A DNA stretch of 64,000 nucleotides from Gp1-AA145 sp963757135 (GCA_963757135.1 CAVWQE010000011.1:194894-258893), one strand, 5' to 3'; shown: positions 1 to 7,926, counted from the stretch's first letter. The notes: generated by a model from the sequence alone, not told the origin. Program-made: numbers and translations.

Positions 1-479
1 CCACTTGCGAAAACCACTGTCAAATTCGGAACCTTCAAGCCGAACTGAGCGGAGAAAGTCTGCAGGTCCGTCGATGCCGTCGGATAATGAAAGGCATCGA
101 CCAGGGCTATCGCACCAAATCCACCGGTGGGATTCGCGAAGACCAGGTTCGGATTGCATGAATTGGTCCTGGGCACGAGCGAATACACGCAGGCGAGCGA
201 TGCCGGAGTCTCAAAACCCAGACCAGCAAAGGGAGGTCCAGAGAACGGCGTCACGGCCTGTTCGGGGACGAAAACCTGCAAGTGAGTGTGGGCACGCACT
301 CCTGTGTCGCCCGCACGGGCAATGCTCGATCCAGGGGACATGACCCTGCCATGCGGAGACCTATTTTGTGCGCCGGCAGGCGCTGCCGCGCCTGTCTGGG
401 TTTGGGCTGGACAAATGGTTGACCAGACAATGGCCAAAGACATCAGGGTGGAAAAGACACGAAACCTTTGAACGCGCAT
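1..479 (-). CDS. S53 (sedolisin/kumamolisin) family secreted peptidase, N-terminal part
   Basis: The reading frame starts at ATG 479 on the minus strand and runs open off the left edge (about 159 residues visible). It begins with a signal peptide (MRVQRFRVFSTLMSLAIVWS, then a cleavable-looking CPAQTQ). After a variable stretch comes TPFSGPPFAGLGFETPASLA, then a segment reading GAIALVDAFHYPTASTDLQT and FSAQFGL. This order (TPASL-CVY, CNPN, GG-AIALVDA, DL-FS-QFGL) is typical of the start of acidobacterial sedolisin-like serine-carboxyl proteases, which are exported and active at acid pH. The Glu/Asp/Ser catalytic residues lie beyond the window, so activity cannot be judged. The family call comes from this N-terminal segment only. 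Confidence 0.72.
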   Translation of the reverse strand, partial: MRVQRFRVFSTLMSLAIVWSTICPAQTQTGAAAPAGAQNRSPHGRVMSPGSSIARAGDTGVRAHTHLQVFVPEQAVTPFSGPPFAGLGFETPASLACVYSLVPRTNSCNPNLVFANPTGGFGAIALVDAFHYPTASTDLQTFSAQFGLKVPNLTVVFAS

Positions 480-688
480 GACGGAATTCTCCTGCTATGG
501 GGTTGAGATTTGTGCGGCGAGATACGCTTGTGAGCGTGATCGCCGTCACCAGACATCACGAGATTTCGAATGAAATTACTTTTTTGTGAGGAGCAGATTT
601 GCAGGTTTGGGAAAGAGGTCTTCTCAAGATCGCACGAAACGCGCGCATTTCTGATTTACGAAACGCATAGGCGCAATGCGCGGACTTA

Positions 689-1828
689 CTATTGGGGGAT
701 CGGCGCAACTGCGCCTCTATCAGGAGGCAAGGGAGTCGGCGTTTGACTTAGGTCGCGGTCTCTTATTTCGGAATGGCAAACCATACAGGACCGCTGCGTG
801 TCGTTGGACTCCTGCGAAACCAGAGCGTAAGTAAGGCCATGCAGCGTCCAGGTGACTACCTTATAGCCGTTTACCGTAGCGTAATGGAAACTCACTTTTT
901 TGAAGTCAAGCTCAACGCCTCCGGAAGCTACGGCTGCCGAATCTGGGGTAACGAGCAAGCTCGCAGCCACAGTCTGCAACTTTGGAGTCTGTACCTCGTA
1001 GGCTATGAAGGCGGCTGGCTTGCCTGCCACCTGTACTAGGCGTGCGCCTTCCAGACGGTAGGGCCGCACTTTCCCGGCGGAGGCTGGGGAAGTCGGCAAA
1101 GCCACAGCAAGCTGCGCGTGCGCTCTAAACCACTCGTTGATCTTCTGCTGCGAGTCCGCGCGAACGTCGAGCGCGAGCCTCCCCTCAACGTGCTCCTTAT
1201 GAGTAATGACAGCCAACTCGGCAAACTTCGGCCCAGAGAGCACCATCGATGAGGTGCGCGGTTTACTGACCAGTATTGCGACAATCACCAGCACAGCCAT
1301 CGCCGGTATTACCATCTTCCACTGGGTAAATCGTCTCCAGCGAGAAGCAGCAGCCCGCTCTGACGAAATTGGTTGTGGCGCTGCCGTCGCATCAGGCCGC
1401 GCCGGCGCCTCTAATTGCGCCAGCAGTATCTCTTCTTCTGGAGTTGCCGCGTCCTCAGATGCAGCAGCGCGAAGCAACGGGCCACAATGGTCGCAGAGCG
1501 CAGCATGCATAATCAACTGCTTTGCCTTCAGCTCCGGCCACAACCCCGCGGCCACTTCATACCAGTCAACATCTTCATCTCTGGGACATGCGGGTCCCAG
1601 GGCTTGTGACCAGATCACATTCGACGGAGCACTGAGGAATTGGTGGTATTTAGTGACCTTCATCTTGCAATCGCCGCACGCTTCAAGGTGTTGTTCCGCT
1701 GCCCGAAGTGCGGCAGGAGAAATTCCGTGCGCGTCTTGCGCGGATTCGCCTGACTCCGGCGCAAGAGCGGCCAACTCATTGGGATCGAGGTGCCTATCCA
1801 ATGGACGTTCCAATTTCTGGCCCCCCAT
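689..1828 (-). CDS. Membrane anti-sigma factor with C-terminal CxxCH motif
   Basis: Predicted partner of the sigma factor just upstream; its ATG (1828) overlaps the sigma gene end (1794) by 35 bp, implying translational coupling. The N-terminal half is cytoplasmic-looking, with two zf-HC2-like clusters (HLEACGDC, then HAALCDHCG). One membrane helix follows at about residue 175 (VIPAMAVLVIVAILVSK), then an extracytoplasmic domain of about 180 residues. Near the C-terminus is SCMVCHSE, a CxxCH signature that binds haem c or a metal in other proteins. Family knowledge: such proteins hold an ECF sigma factor at the membrane and release it on a periplasmic signal. The CxxCH could make the sensor redox- or haem-responsive; that is inference. 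A longer reading frame extends upstream but would bury more of the sigma gene, so ATG 1828 is preferred. Confidence 0.75.
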   Translation of the reverse strand: MGGQKLERPLDRHLDPNELAALAPESGESAQDAHGISPAALRAAEQHLEACGDCKMKVTKYHQFLSAPSNVIWSQALGPACPRDEDVDWYEVAAGLWPELKAKQLIMHAALCDHCGPLLRAAASEDAATPEEEILLAQLEAPARPDATAAPQPISSERAAASRWRRFTQWKMVIPAMAVLVIVAILVSKPRTSSMVLSGPKFAELAVITHKEHVEGRLALDVRADSQQKINEWFRAHAQLAVALPTSPASAGKVRPYRLEGARLVQVAGKPAAFIAYEVQTPKLQTVAASLLVTPDSAAVASGGVELDFKKVSFHYATVNGYKVVTWTLHGLTYALVSQESNDTQRSCMVCHSEIRDRDLSQTPTPLPPDRGAVAPIPQ

Positions 1829-2540
1829 AGATACCAATACGCGGTTCTGAAGAAATTTGCTTTTTGTACTTCTCCGCGCTGGCAGGCACTGCACCCGTTC
1901 CACCGATTAACTCGCGGATGCGATGCTTCAGCCGTTCAATCACGCTGCCCACACCCTTGGCTCCCAATCCGATGCTCGGGAGGGAGGCAATCTCTTTGGT
2001 GCTCATTCCTTGCCGGAAATAGAGCCAAAAAATCATGCGATCGCGTTCCTGATCGGACCCGGTCAAGTCGCGCTTGAGGTGCTCATCGATCTCTTTTAAG
2101 AAGACTCCAAAAGCGATTTTCTCTTGGCTGCCATGGACCTCCTTACGTACTTCAGGTTCAACGTCGGTGGTGGAGACGTGGGGTCTATCACCTCCGGAAG
2201 TCTGACTGTGACGATGTTTGAAGTGATCGTGAGTGGCATTAGCGGCAATCCTCTTTATGTATCCCAAAATAGCCTCAGGATGCCGGACGGCGAAGTCCCG
2301 CAGGAGCCGGCAGCCGTCTTCCCAGAGTTTGAGATAGGTCACCTGTGTGAGGTCTTGCACCAAGGCTGGCGACTTCTCGCCCCAGAGGGAAGTTGTGCGC
2401 ATAATGGTGAGGCTAATGGGTTTTCCCACTCGGGCAATGAACTCCTTCCATGCCGCGTCATCAACGGATCCCGCGCACAAACACACGACGTCTTTCAGCG
2501 ACAAAGACGAGTAGCACGTCGTTTTAGGTGCGTTCGGCAT
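1794..2540 (-). CDS. ECF-like sigma-70 family RNA polymerase sigma factor
   Basis: A 248-residue protein with the layout of an extracytoplasmic-function sigma factor. A region-2-like segment (LTQVTYLKLWEDG, then AILGYIKRIAANATHDHFKH) is joined by a charged linker to a region-4-like HTH (RMIFWLYFRQGMSTKEIASL, then VIERLKHRIREL). The acidic linker and a C-terminal tail of about 35 residues after region 4 are longer than in minimal ECF factors. It would direct RNA polymerase to a small regulon while the downstream anti-sigma factor holds it inactive. The tail overlaps the anti-sigma start. The regulon cannot be seen here. Confidence 0.8.
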   Translation of the reverse strand: MPNAPKTTCYSSLSLKDVVCLCAGSVDDAAWKEFIARVGKPISLTIMRTTSLWGEKSPALVQDLTQVTYLKLWEDGCRLLRDFAVRHPEAILGYIKRIAANATHDHFKHRHSQTSGGDRPHVSTTDVEPEVRKEVHGSQEKIAFGVFLKEIDEHLKRDLTGSDQERDRMIFWLYFRQGMSTKEIASLPSIGLGAKGVGSVIERLKHRIRELIGGTGAVPASAEKYKKQISSEPRIGIYGGPEIGTSIG

Positions 2541-2942
2541 TCAGTTGTTTTTAGATCAGTGTCGTGGGTGACAAGGGCTAACGCCCCTGTCGGAGAAGGG
2601 AAACGCTTCGGTGACGCACCGCGATTTGAAACATGCCTCCCCGCCCCTGTCGATTGGATGAACCTGAGTACCCCTCTGCTTGTAAACAACGTGTCATTTT
2701 TTTGTGCCCAGGTTGGCGCTTGCACTAAATGATGGAGCCGACAGCCGCGCGGCGTCGTTCCTGGATCACGTAAGTGCTTTAGCGGACGGGCGCAGTCCAC
2801 TGAATGGGTCGAAATGAGTGCTGCGGCGCGCGTTCGATAAGGCCGTCAGAAGGAGGCCGCTCGCGTCTGCGGCGGACGCAGGTCTATGAAAATTGAATAT
2901 GTAAGTGAAGGAAAACAGGAGTTCGCACCGCTGGCCGTGGAC
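2541..2942. other. Intergenic stretch without a recognisable gene
   Basis: About 400 bp upstream of the sigma gene. Short open frames cross it, but none has a convincing start, ribosome-binding site or protein-like composition. It presumably carries the sigma-gene promoter; no motif clear enough to call was seen. Confidence 0.4.
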
Positions 2943-3059
2943 TTACAAGATATGTGTTGCCGTTTTAAGAGTCTCGGCTTGTTCTTCCGTGAGTCTGTCG
3001 ATCTCTTCTTTAACGCGATGAACAACAGACACCGTTGCTGATTGTTGGCTGACGGTCAT
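2943..3059 (-). CDS. Small hypothetical protein, 38 aa, coupled to the gene upstream
   Basis: ATG 3059 overlaps the TGA of the preceding minus-strand gene (ATGA arrangement), which is the best evidence that it is real. The product is short and helical (MTVSQQSATVSVVHRVKEEI, then DRLTEEQAETLKTATHIL), with a charged amphipathic look like a small regulator or the stub of an antitoxin. A purine-rich stretch lies just upstream. No family is recognised. Confidence 0.45.
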   Translation of the reverse strand: MTVSQQSATVSVVHRVKEEIDRLTEEQAETLKTATHIL

Positions 3060-3285
3060 AATTTTTCTCTTTCATTACGCCACTTTCTAAGCTGCTCGGC
3101 TTGCTTCGTCTTCGGCTGCAACGATGAAGCCAAATCCGCCACCTTATCCCGCATGGCAGCAAGGTGTTGATGGATCGCCACTCTCAAGTCTGCCAGTGCT
3201 TCCTCAATCGATCAGTATCTTGCAAGTCGATCGCCTTGGCACACAACTGCGCGATTGCCTGCTCGTTGGGGGAGAGCGGCGACAC
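3056..3285 (-). pseudogene. Small helical protein gene with one frameshift
   Basis: Two protein-like segments sit in different frames. From GTG 3285: SPLSPNEQAIAQLCAKAIDL, then QDTD. After a shift near 3215: SIEEALADLRVAIHQHLAAM, then RDKVADLASSLQPKTKQAEQ and LRKWRNEREKL, ending in TGA at 3056. The halves read as one helical protein of about 76 residues, and the span (230 bp) is not a multiple of three. It may be a true frameshifted gene or a sequence error; a programmed shift is less likely because no slippery heptamer is visible. Its stop overlaps the next start, so the pair forms a small operon. Function unknown. Confidence 0.45.
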
Positions 3286-3424
3286 GCTAATTACGATACA
3301 AGGCGATAAGAGGAATGTTCGATACAGGGACATTCCCAAACTTGCGGGAATTAAAGCCGAACTGCCTCTCTAAGGGCCAGCGTCGGCGCTTCTCACGTTC
3401 GCTTTACGAACGGAAATCAATTGC

Positions 3425-3778
3425 GTGATGCAGAGGGCGATTGGTACTGATTCGCAGCCTCCTACCACCAATCGCCCGCCTCAAAAGAAGTCGGGGTACA
3501 TGGTCGTGAATGCGAGTGTTAAGAAGTTGAGCGGGGGCAAGGTACAGGTGTGCCTTAGAAATAGCCAACATGATCCCGATCACTCACAAGACTATGATTC
3601 GATTGCAGAGGCGCGTGCGGTCCTGTCGCAACTGGGCGTTCCCCAGGAAGCACTCAATTTCTATTTCGTGCAGTTGCTTCCGTGGTTGGAACCTAATCAC
3701 AAACTAGAGTTCCCATCTATGAACATTCCAGTGCGTGAACTCTGGAGGCGTGGATTTCGATTCGAAAAGACCGGGTAA
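3425..3778 (+). CDS. Hypothetical protein, 117 aa
   Basis: A single open frame with protein-like composition. After a polar N-terminus, the segment KSGYMVVNASVKKLSGGKVQ is followed by YDSIAEARAVLSQLGVPQEA and a tryptophan-rich end (LPWLEP, ELWRRGFRF). The layout suggests a small alpha/beta domain; no family is recognised. It is cytoplasmic, with no signal peptide or membrane helix. ATG codons at residues 1 and 2 are equivalent. It is isolated, with no same-strand neighbour within 1.4 kb. Confidence 0.6.
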   Translation: MMQRAIGTDSQPPTTNRPPQKKSGYMVVNASVKKLSGGKVQVCLRNSQHDPDHSQDYDSIAEARAVLSQLGVPQEALNFYFVQLLPWLEPNHKLEFPSMNIPVRELWRRGFRFEKTG

Positions 3779-4117
3779 ATTGCGAAGGAACAGGAGACAA
3801 GAGAAAATGCAAGAGCCAGTCTGATCGAAAACGCCACCGTGGCTGAGCCGGAATGTAGGACTATATATTCCTCTATTCGAAAGCTGACACCCCGCAAAGA
3901 TAAAACTGCTGATTTCACAATGCGCCGGCGACCTGCTGCGTGTTTCGTAGTCGTCGCTCATTTTTTCAAGGTTTTTCTGGACGGAAGGCGGCGCGCAATC
4001 GAATTGAACTAACTCAAGCTCCGCGTCTTCCTTGTTTACGTGATCCGAAGCACGAAGGCATTTAATACAAAACCACTCCGCTCTCGCGGCGTTCCGTTCG
4101 ATTTGATGCTTGTTCAT
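3704..4117 (-). CDS. Possible small CxxC protein (C-terminus uncertain)
   Basis: The first 45 or so residues look genuinely coding: MNKHQIERNAARAEWFCIKC, then LRASDHVNKEDAELELVQFD. They carry a CxxC and a later Cys as in small metal-binding proteins. Beyond about residue 60 the composition turns irregular and the frame overlaps the end of the plus-strand gene at 3778, so the natural C-terminus may be lost or shifted. ATG 4117 is preferred to the upstream ATG because the similarity-like part begins there. No function can be given. Confidence 0.35.
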   Translation of the reverse strand: MNKHQIERNAARAEWFCIKCLRASDHVNKEDAELELVQFDCAPPSVQKNLEKMSDDYETRSRSPAHCEISSFIFAGCQLSNRGIYSPTFRLSHGGVFDQTGSCIFSCLLFLRNLPGLFESKSTPPEFTHWNVHRWEL

Positions 4118-4223
4118 GTGAAGCCCGAGACAAAATCTCACCAGAACGCCAATCCCGAGGCGAACACCAACCCTTGAAGACTTAAGATCACTCAGTTCTG
4201 AACTACATATACAAAGCAGGAAC

Positions 4224-4517
4224 TCAGGCAGCGCGCCGGTCTGGTGCGTTCTCCGCTTCCTCAGGATGGTACAAATTCTGCTCAGCGACGCATGCTCGAA
4301 GTAATGGGCGCCATCCCATCCGGCGTTTCAGCCACTGAGCGACCACAGTGTTGCGGTTGACATGCTCCTTCAGCTCCTCAGCTGTGAGCCGATACCAAAC
4401 ACGATCTTCCTCGGCGGGATACTGCAGCTGGCGAACCTCAATGTCTCCGTTGCGAATGCGATACTCTTCGATTCCATCCGAAGTTTCGAGGCGAAGGTGC
4501 ATCAGTAAGGTAGCCAT
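4224..4517 (-). CDS. Hypothetical protein, 97 aa
   Basis: Compact cytoplasmic protein: a beta-rich N-terminus (MATLLMHLRLETSDGIEEYR, IRNGDIEVRQL), then VWYRLTAEELKEHVNRNTVV and a basic helix AQWLKRRMGWRPLL, with a polar tail. The alternating hydrophobic pattern and steady coding character across the whole length support a real gene. No family is recognised. It is followed on the same strand by further short genes with gaps of 150 bp or more, so it is probably monocistronic. Confidence 0.6.
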   Translation of the reverse strand: MATLLMHLRLETSDGIEEYRIRNGDIEVRQLQYPAEEDRVWYRLTAEELKEHVNRNTVVAQWLKRRMGWRPLLRACVAEQNLYHPEEAENAPDRRAA

Positions 4518-4676
4518 TGGTCCGAGAACCTCGTTTCTCGGCCAGAGAACACATTCATCTCACTTCGCGAGAGTGCAGGTAATCAGGCAAATCATTTAGA
4601 TCGGCGGTTCAGAAGGTGTATGTGCCGATCGAGGCTACCGAGCCCAGGTAGTCGCTCTCGGTAATGCCAAAGCAGT

Positions 4677-4955
4677 TTAGGCGGAGCGTCTCTCAGGAAA
4701 ACCTTCTTCGTGTTCCACGAGGTTCAAGACTGCCGTTTGTTTCATTCGTTCGGTGTGCTTACTTAGTGCTGATCTCAGTTCTGCAAGGACTAGCTCGCGC
4801 TCATCATCGTGGCGCACGACGACCGCGAGCGCACACAAATCGCGGATTTGATCTTCCAGACGCCGATTCACGTCAGACAACCTAGCCACTTCGATCCTAT
4901 CCTGAGACAAACGCGTCATTCGATACCGCACATACCGTAGAATCCAGTCTGACAA
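4677..4955 (-). CDS. Hypothetical coiled-coil-like protein, 92 aa
   Basis: Predicted almost wholly helical and charged: RYRMTRLSQDRIEVARLSDV, NRRLEDQIRDLCAL, then RHDDERELVLAELRSALSKH. Heptad-like spacing of Leu/Val suggests a short coiled coil. There is no signal peptide or membrane segment. Composition supports a real small gene; function unknown. Confidence 0.55.
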   Translation of the reverse strand: MSDWILRYVRYRMTRLSQDRIEVARLSDVNRRLEDQIRDLCALAVVVRHDDERELVLAELRSALSKHTERMKQTAVLNLVEHEEGFPERRSA

Positions 4956-5054
4956 TGTCTCTGTCTCGGTAAGTGTCCGGTTTCTGGCAACGCGTCGCCC
5001 GAGTCTGCACAGGAAACGAGAGGGGCTGTTGCGGATAGGAAAGGCTGCTCGGCG

Positions 5055-5153
5055 TTAGCGAGGAGCTTTCTTTTTCATCCTGAAGATCAGAATCACAGCC
5101 ACAACACCGGCCAGGATCCCAGCCACGACCCGAATCAAAGTAACGTTGTTCAT
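5055..5153 (-). CDS. Single-pass micro-membrane protein, 32 aa
   Basis: ATG 5153 to TAA 5055. The product is MNNVTLIRVVAGILAGVVAV, then ILIFRMKKKAPR: one membrane helix rich in Gly/Ala/Val, ending in a positively charged cytoplasmic tail. The sharp hydrophobic-to-basic boundary is hard to get by chance. No family is assigned. Confidence 0.55.
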   Translation of the reverse strand: MNNVTLIRVVAGILAGVVAVILIFRMKKKAPR

Positions 5154-5267
5154 AGGTCGCTAGAGAATAGGCGAAAGCGACTCCGAGCGCAATTCACATT
5201 GGTAACTCTCAAAAGGTGACCTAAGGATGACCTCAAGACGGTGCGCGACGCGATAGAATCCTAAATC

Positions 5268-5423
5268 ATGCCGACCAAACAATTGACCGGAGATGAACTG
5301 ATCGCGTGGGTTAGAAAGAATGTCGTCAAATGGGACAAGCCTGTCCAAGAAGCGATCGAGAGCGTCGCCAGTCTTCAGTCATTACGTGAGGAAATAAAAG
5401 CCGCGAAGCCCGAGCGCGATTAG
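5268..5423 (+). CDS. Hypothetical protein, 51 aa
   Basis: ATG 5268 to TAG 5423. The product is MPTKQLTGDELIAWVRKNVV, then KWDKPVQEAIESVASLQSLR and EEIKAAKPERD. It is a helical, charged cytoplasmic peptide with protein-like composition throughout. It stands alone between two minus-strand genes. Function unknown. Confidence 0.5.
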   Translation: MPTKQLTGDELIAWVRKNVVKWDKPVQEAIESVASLQSLREEIKAAKPERD

Positions 5424-5524
5424 CCTACTCGGGTTGACTGCACGGCAGGGGCGTCGTCGACCCGTTGAAGAATTCGAAGCTCACCGCGTCGCTGAATTCA
5501 GCTGCTTTGACTGCGCGTTGGGCG

Positions 5525-6196
5525 CTACAGCTGAGAGTGGAATAGTTCCTTTAGACAATCTTCAAGTGCAATCAAATTCCGGCGGCTTATCCCGAGAAAT
5601 TTCATGCCCATTCCGGCACCTGGGTGACTGCTAATGACAATTCCATCTACACAGATTTTTGTTTGCTCGTTTAGCCTGACCGCGATGCTCACGTTCGACT
5701 CTACGGGAAACGGAAACGTCATTGCGACATAACAACCGCCCAGGCTGAGATCTCGAACGAACGCCAATGCCTTCTGCCCTACGCCCTCGCACACTACCTC
5801 TGCCGAAAGAAAACATCTTACACGGTTGACGAGGCGACGTTCCGATTCCGGCGGCTGCGAATAGATGTCAACATCTTCAGCAGGCAGATTTAGCTCTTCC
5901 CAAATCCATTCTCCAGACTCCAGGCTTTGAAGCCCCATACTTCCAGCTTCCGAAGTACCAGCCGTTCCGATCCACACCACTCGGAACCTGTACTTCCTCT
6001 CATTGCAGTTGAGATCGATTACATCGCCAACGCCGAGTTTGGTCGGGACGTCACAAAGCCTCATGCCGCTGGGGCTGACATTTACCGTCTTCGAGGCTTC
6101 GATGAAAGGTCGCCCGTTCGCGTCCACGCCCCACAAACGAATTGGGAAGACGGCTGCAATTCTTTTTTCGGGTCGACTGCTAGAGTTTTGGGGCAT
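5525..6196 (-). CDS. Tandem PilZ-domain protein
   Basis: 223 residues with two PilZ-like modules. The first (about 1-105) starts with an RxxxR-like basic segment (RPEKRIAAVFPIRLWGVDAN) and contains NVSPSGMRL, matching the PilZ D/NxSxxG core. The second (about 115-215) starts ESERRLVNRVRCFLSAEVV and contains DLSLGGCYVAM. The core is Asn-x-Ser in the first and Asp-x-Ser in the second. Family knowledge: these motifs bind cyclic di-GMP and control motility, exopolysaccharide or enzymes. A GGDEF cyclase is encoded in the same window but 48 kb away. Cytoplasmic and apparently monocistronic. Confidence 0.82.
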   Translation of the reverse strand: MPQNSSSRPEKRIAAVFPIRLWGVDANGRPFIEASKTVNVSPSGMRLCDVPTKLGVGDVIDLNCNERKYRFRVVWIGTAGTSEAGSMGLQSLESGEWIWEELNLPAEDVDIYSQPPESERRLVNRVRCFLSAEVVCEGVGQKALAFVRDLSLGGCYVAMTFPFPVESNVSIAVRLNEQTKICVDGIVISSHPGAGMGMKFLGISRRNLIALEDCLKELFHSQL

Positions 6197-6319
6197 TCTA
6201 ATAGTCTGGCTTGTATCCAGGTCCGGTCACAAGTTACCGCCGTAATGAATCGCCAATTGTCTCCAGCTCCAGAATGAATTCAGCTCCATCATCATTCAAA
6301 CCGGCTCAGCTCATCATTT

Positions 6320-6406
6320 ACTTCATCTTCATTATCTCGTTATTATTTCGTTAACATTGAACGTTCATTTCAAAGTCTCTATCTCCTATCCCCTCAAGCA
6401 TCTGAT
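6320..6406. repeat. Dispersed repeat, copy 1 (uninterrupted)
   Basis: This ~87-bp stretch recurs at 29248-29298 plus 30581-30620, where an IS3-family element splits the second copy. Shared blocks include CTTCATCTTCATTATCTCG, GTTAACATTGA, and a perfectly conserved run of over 35 bp ending in CAAGCATCTGAT. Copy 1 therefore shows the empty target of the IS. The nature of the repeat is unknown; it lies beside the module array. Confidence 0.7.
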
Positions 6407-6558
6407 GGGTTAGTGTGTATGTGCTGCTGAGATGTACACAGGTGAGGCGCGGTGCTCGCGCGCTGTCGCGCGCTCGCTGACGTGGACGTTGACGTGATGT
6501 GAGCGTTGAGGATGGAGGTGTAAGACGAGGATTGATCGTGAGAATGATACAGGTCAAT

Positions 6559-6586
6559 GAGTGATATAGGGATTTTGCAACAACTG
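6559..6586 (+). repeat. Array site 1 (~28-bp directional site)
   Basis: First of seven related sites. It reads GAGTGATATAGGGAT followed by TTTGCAACAACTG. The family pattern is GAGTG-N-TATGG-R-GAT, then a short AT step and CGCCAGTTA or CAACAGTTA. All seven are in plus orientation whichever strand the neighbouring gene uses. Confidence 0.65.
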
Positions 6587-6588
6587 AA

Positions 6589-6837
6589 TTGCGTGAGCTA
6601 TTCGGTAAGATGGTTGCCGTTATGAAACATGGGCTTGGAAGCGCATTAAGAGCTGTAGCCGGAATCGCTGGCGTCGTGTTTTTACTAGCTCCCATCACCT
6701 CTATGGGAATCTTGGTATCCGTCATCGCTCTCATGGTGGCCGTCATCACAGGCGTGCTGGGTAGTCAACTAAGTGATGACGAAGACGACCACAGCGGCTA
6801 CTGGCCAAAGGATCCGGGTTCACCTACCGCACTTTAA
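6589..6837 (+). CDS. Small membrane protein, 82 aa
   Basis: Two membrane helices are evident: LRAVAGIAGVVFLLAP and SMGILVSVIALMVAVITGV, joined by a two-residue turn and followed by an acidic tail (SDDEDDHSGYWPKD). Possible starts are GTG/ATG-like codons at 6589, 6610 or 6622; the later ATGs suit the hydrophobic core better. It begins directly after array site 1, as a cassette gene would. No family is recognised. Confidence 0.5.
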   Translation: MRELFGKMVAVMKHGLGSALRAVAGIAGVVFLLAPITSMGILVSVIALMVAVITGVLGSQLSDDEDDHSGYWPKDPGSPTAL

Positions 6838-6843
6838 TGTACG

Positions 6844-7167
6844 TCATTTAACAACGATTGAGATTTCGGGTTTCGCTGGATTAACCCGGACAGGTATGTC
6901 AGCGCCAGCAGGAAACTGGCCAGCGTATTCCTCGGCTGAGCTTCGCAACATGAATGCCTTCGTGTCTACGCCGGAGTAGTATTCGCCCTTGTGAATATAG
7001 GTATAGTGAAACTCAGCGACTGGACCTCCCAACGGTGTTGGCGGGCAGGTTGTACGTAAGAGCTTGCCTTTTTCCACGGGCCATGTTTCGCTTCGACGCA
7101 CCTTGCCGAATCGAACAAGAGTCCGAATCAGATACCCAATGACGATATCAAAGTACCAGCCGATCAT
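6844..7167 (-). CDS. DUF3592-like membrane-associated protein
   Basis: 107 residues. An N-terminal hydrophobic segment (IGWYFDIVIGYLIRTLVRFG) leads to a small beta domain with VAEFHYTYIHKGEYYSGVDT, then AEEYAGQFPAGADIPVRVNP and a final PAKPEISIV. The Y-Y...G pattern, the G-hydrophobic-VRVNP ('VYYNPxxP') motif and the overall length match DUF3592 proteins, single-domain envelope proteins of unknown role. It converges on the plus-strand gene ending at 6837 with 6 bp between, so the two share one module of the array. Confidence 0.65.
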   Translation of the reverse strand: MIGWYFDIVIGYLIRTLVRFGKVRRSETWPVEKGKLLRTTCPPTPLGGPVAEFHYTYIHKGEYYSGVDTKAFMLRSSAEEYAGQFPAGADIPVRVNPAKPEISIVVK

Positions 7168-7206
7168 CGGTCAACGATGGTATCAGTTGACGTAACCAGG
7201 CGTGGG

Positions 7207-7344
7207 TGTTGAAAAACTCACCTTTCGTCTCAAACGGCCAAAATTTAGGGGATACAAAATGTCTTGCGATTCGAGAAGATCGCTTATATCGCATTCTGAC
7301 GCAATTTCATTTTTGCGAATTTAGTGAGAAAGAGTTTTTCAACA
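7207..7344. mobile_element. MITE-like element, 138 bp, 13-bp perfect terminal inverted repeats
   Basis: TGTTGAAAAACTC at 7207-7219 is exactly inverted as GAGTTTTTCAACA at 7332-7344. The interior is AT-rich and noncoding. Ends of this kind (TGTTGAAAAA) occur on several transposase families, so it is probably a non-autonomous element mobilised in trans. No full-length partner with these ends is visible in the window and no clean target duplication flanks it. Confidence 0.6.
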
Positions 7345-7361
7345 GCCACAGGCGTTATCAC

Positions 7362-7610
7362 TCATTTACCCTCGCGGCTTGTGGGTCGAGTACGCACGAA
7401 GCCGAATACGATGACGCCATGAGCGACCATAAGAGTCGCAAATGCCACGTAGTCGGCAGCCGTCCAGCGATAAGGCAAGATTCGAAATCCATCCCCCTCA
7501 TTGACGACGTGCAGCACATCTGGGCCATGCAACACAAACTCAACGGCACGAATGTCCAGAATCAAGAGTAGGAGCGCCCCAACCATGAGCAGCACGCGAA
7601 GTGGTTTCAT
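7362..7610 (-). CDS. Small membrane protein, 82 aa
   Basis: ATG 7610 gives MKPLRVLLMVGALLLLILDI, then a short extracytoplasmic loop (FVLHGPDVLHVVNEGDGFRI), a second helix YVAFATLMVAHGVIVFGFV and a basic tail RTRPTSREGK. Two membrane passes with the loop between. It lies 13 bp downstream of another membrane-protein gene on the same strand; the two probably form one module. No family is recognised. Confidence 0.6.
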   Translation of the reverse strand: MKPLRVLLMVGALLLLILDIRAVEFVLHGPDVLHVVNEGDGFRILPYRWTAADYVAFATLMVAHGVIVFGFVRTRPTSREGK

Positions 7611-7623
7611 TTGCCCTCGCGCC

Positions 7624-7926
7624 CTAATTATGCTCCCGCTCAGTTGTTGAGAAGACGCTGCAAAACGACCGTGCAAGACCAAATGATCCAACGGCCAGAG
7701 CAATCAGTCCGCCAGACATTATCAAGAGGGTAATTGTGTTCGGCCCCGGCCAAGAGGATGCCCAGCCGACAAACAAGCAGCCGAGTCCGACAAAACCAAT
7801 GGAACCCCAGCGAATGCGCTTCCTCAGCAGGGTTCGGGCAGGAAGGATGATGAGAGCCAGAGCGACTGGCAGGCAGATCAAGAACGCAAGCCCCAAGAGT
7901 CGATAAACATGTATCTCAGTTTCCAC
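7624..7926 (-). CDS. Three-helix membrane protein, 100 aa
   Basis: METEIHVYRLLGLAFLICLP begins the first helix (to about residue 30). A second follows at SIGFVGLGCLFVGWASSW and a third at ITLLIMSGGLIALAVGSFGL, with a polar end. It is the first gene of a two-gene minus-strand unit. It lies in the module bounded on the right by array site 2. Function unknown. Confidence 0.6.
   Translation of the reverse strand: METEIHVYRLLGLAFLICLPVALALIILPARTLLRKRIRWGSIGFVGLGCLFVGWASSWPGPNTITLLIMSGGLIALAVGSFGLARSFCSVFSTTEREHN

Noticed and set aside
1206..1850. Long plus-strand frame opposite the anti-sigma gene
   Set aside because: Composition (Ser/Ala/Arg-rich) and lack of a start signal mark it as the shadow of the minus-strand gene.
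7190..7360. Target-site duplication CAGGCGT around the MITE
   Set aside because: CAGGCGT occurs on both sides but not directly at the element ends; it more likely belongs to the array-site flanks.
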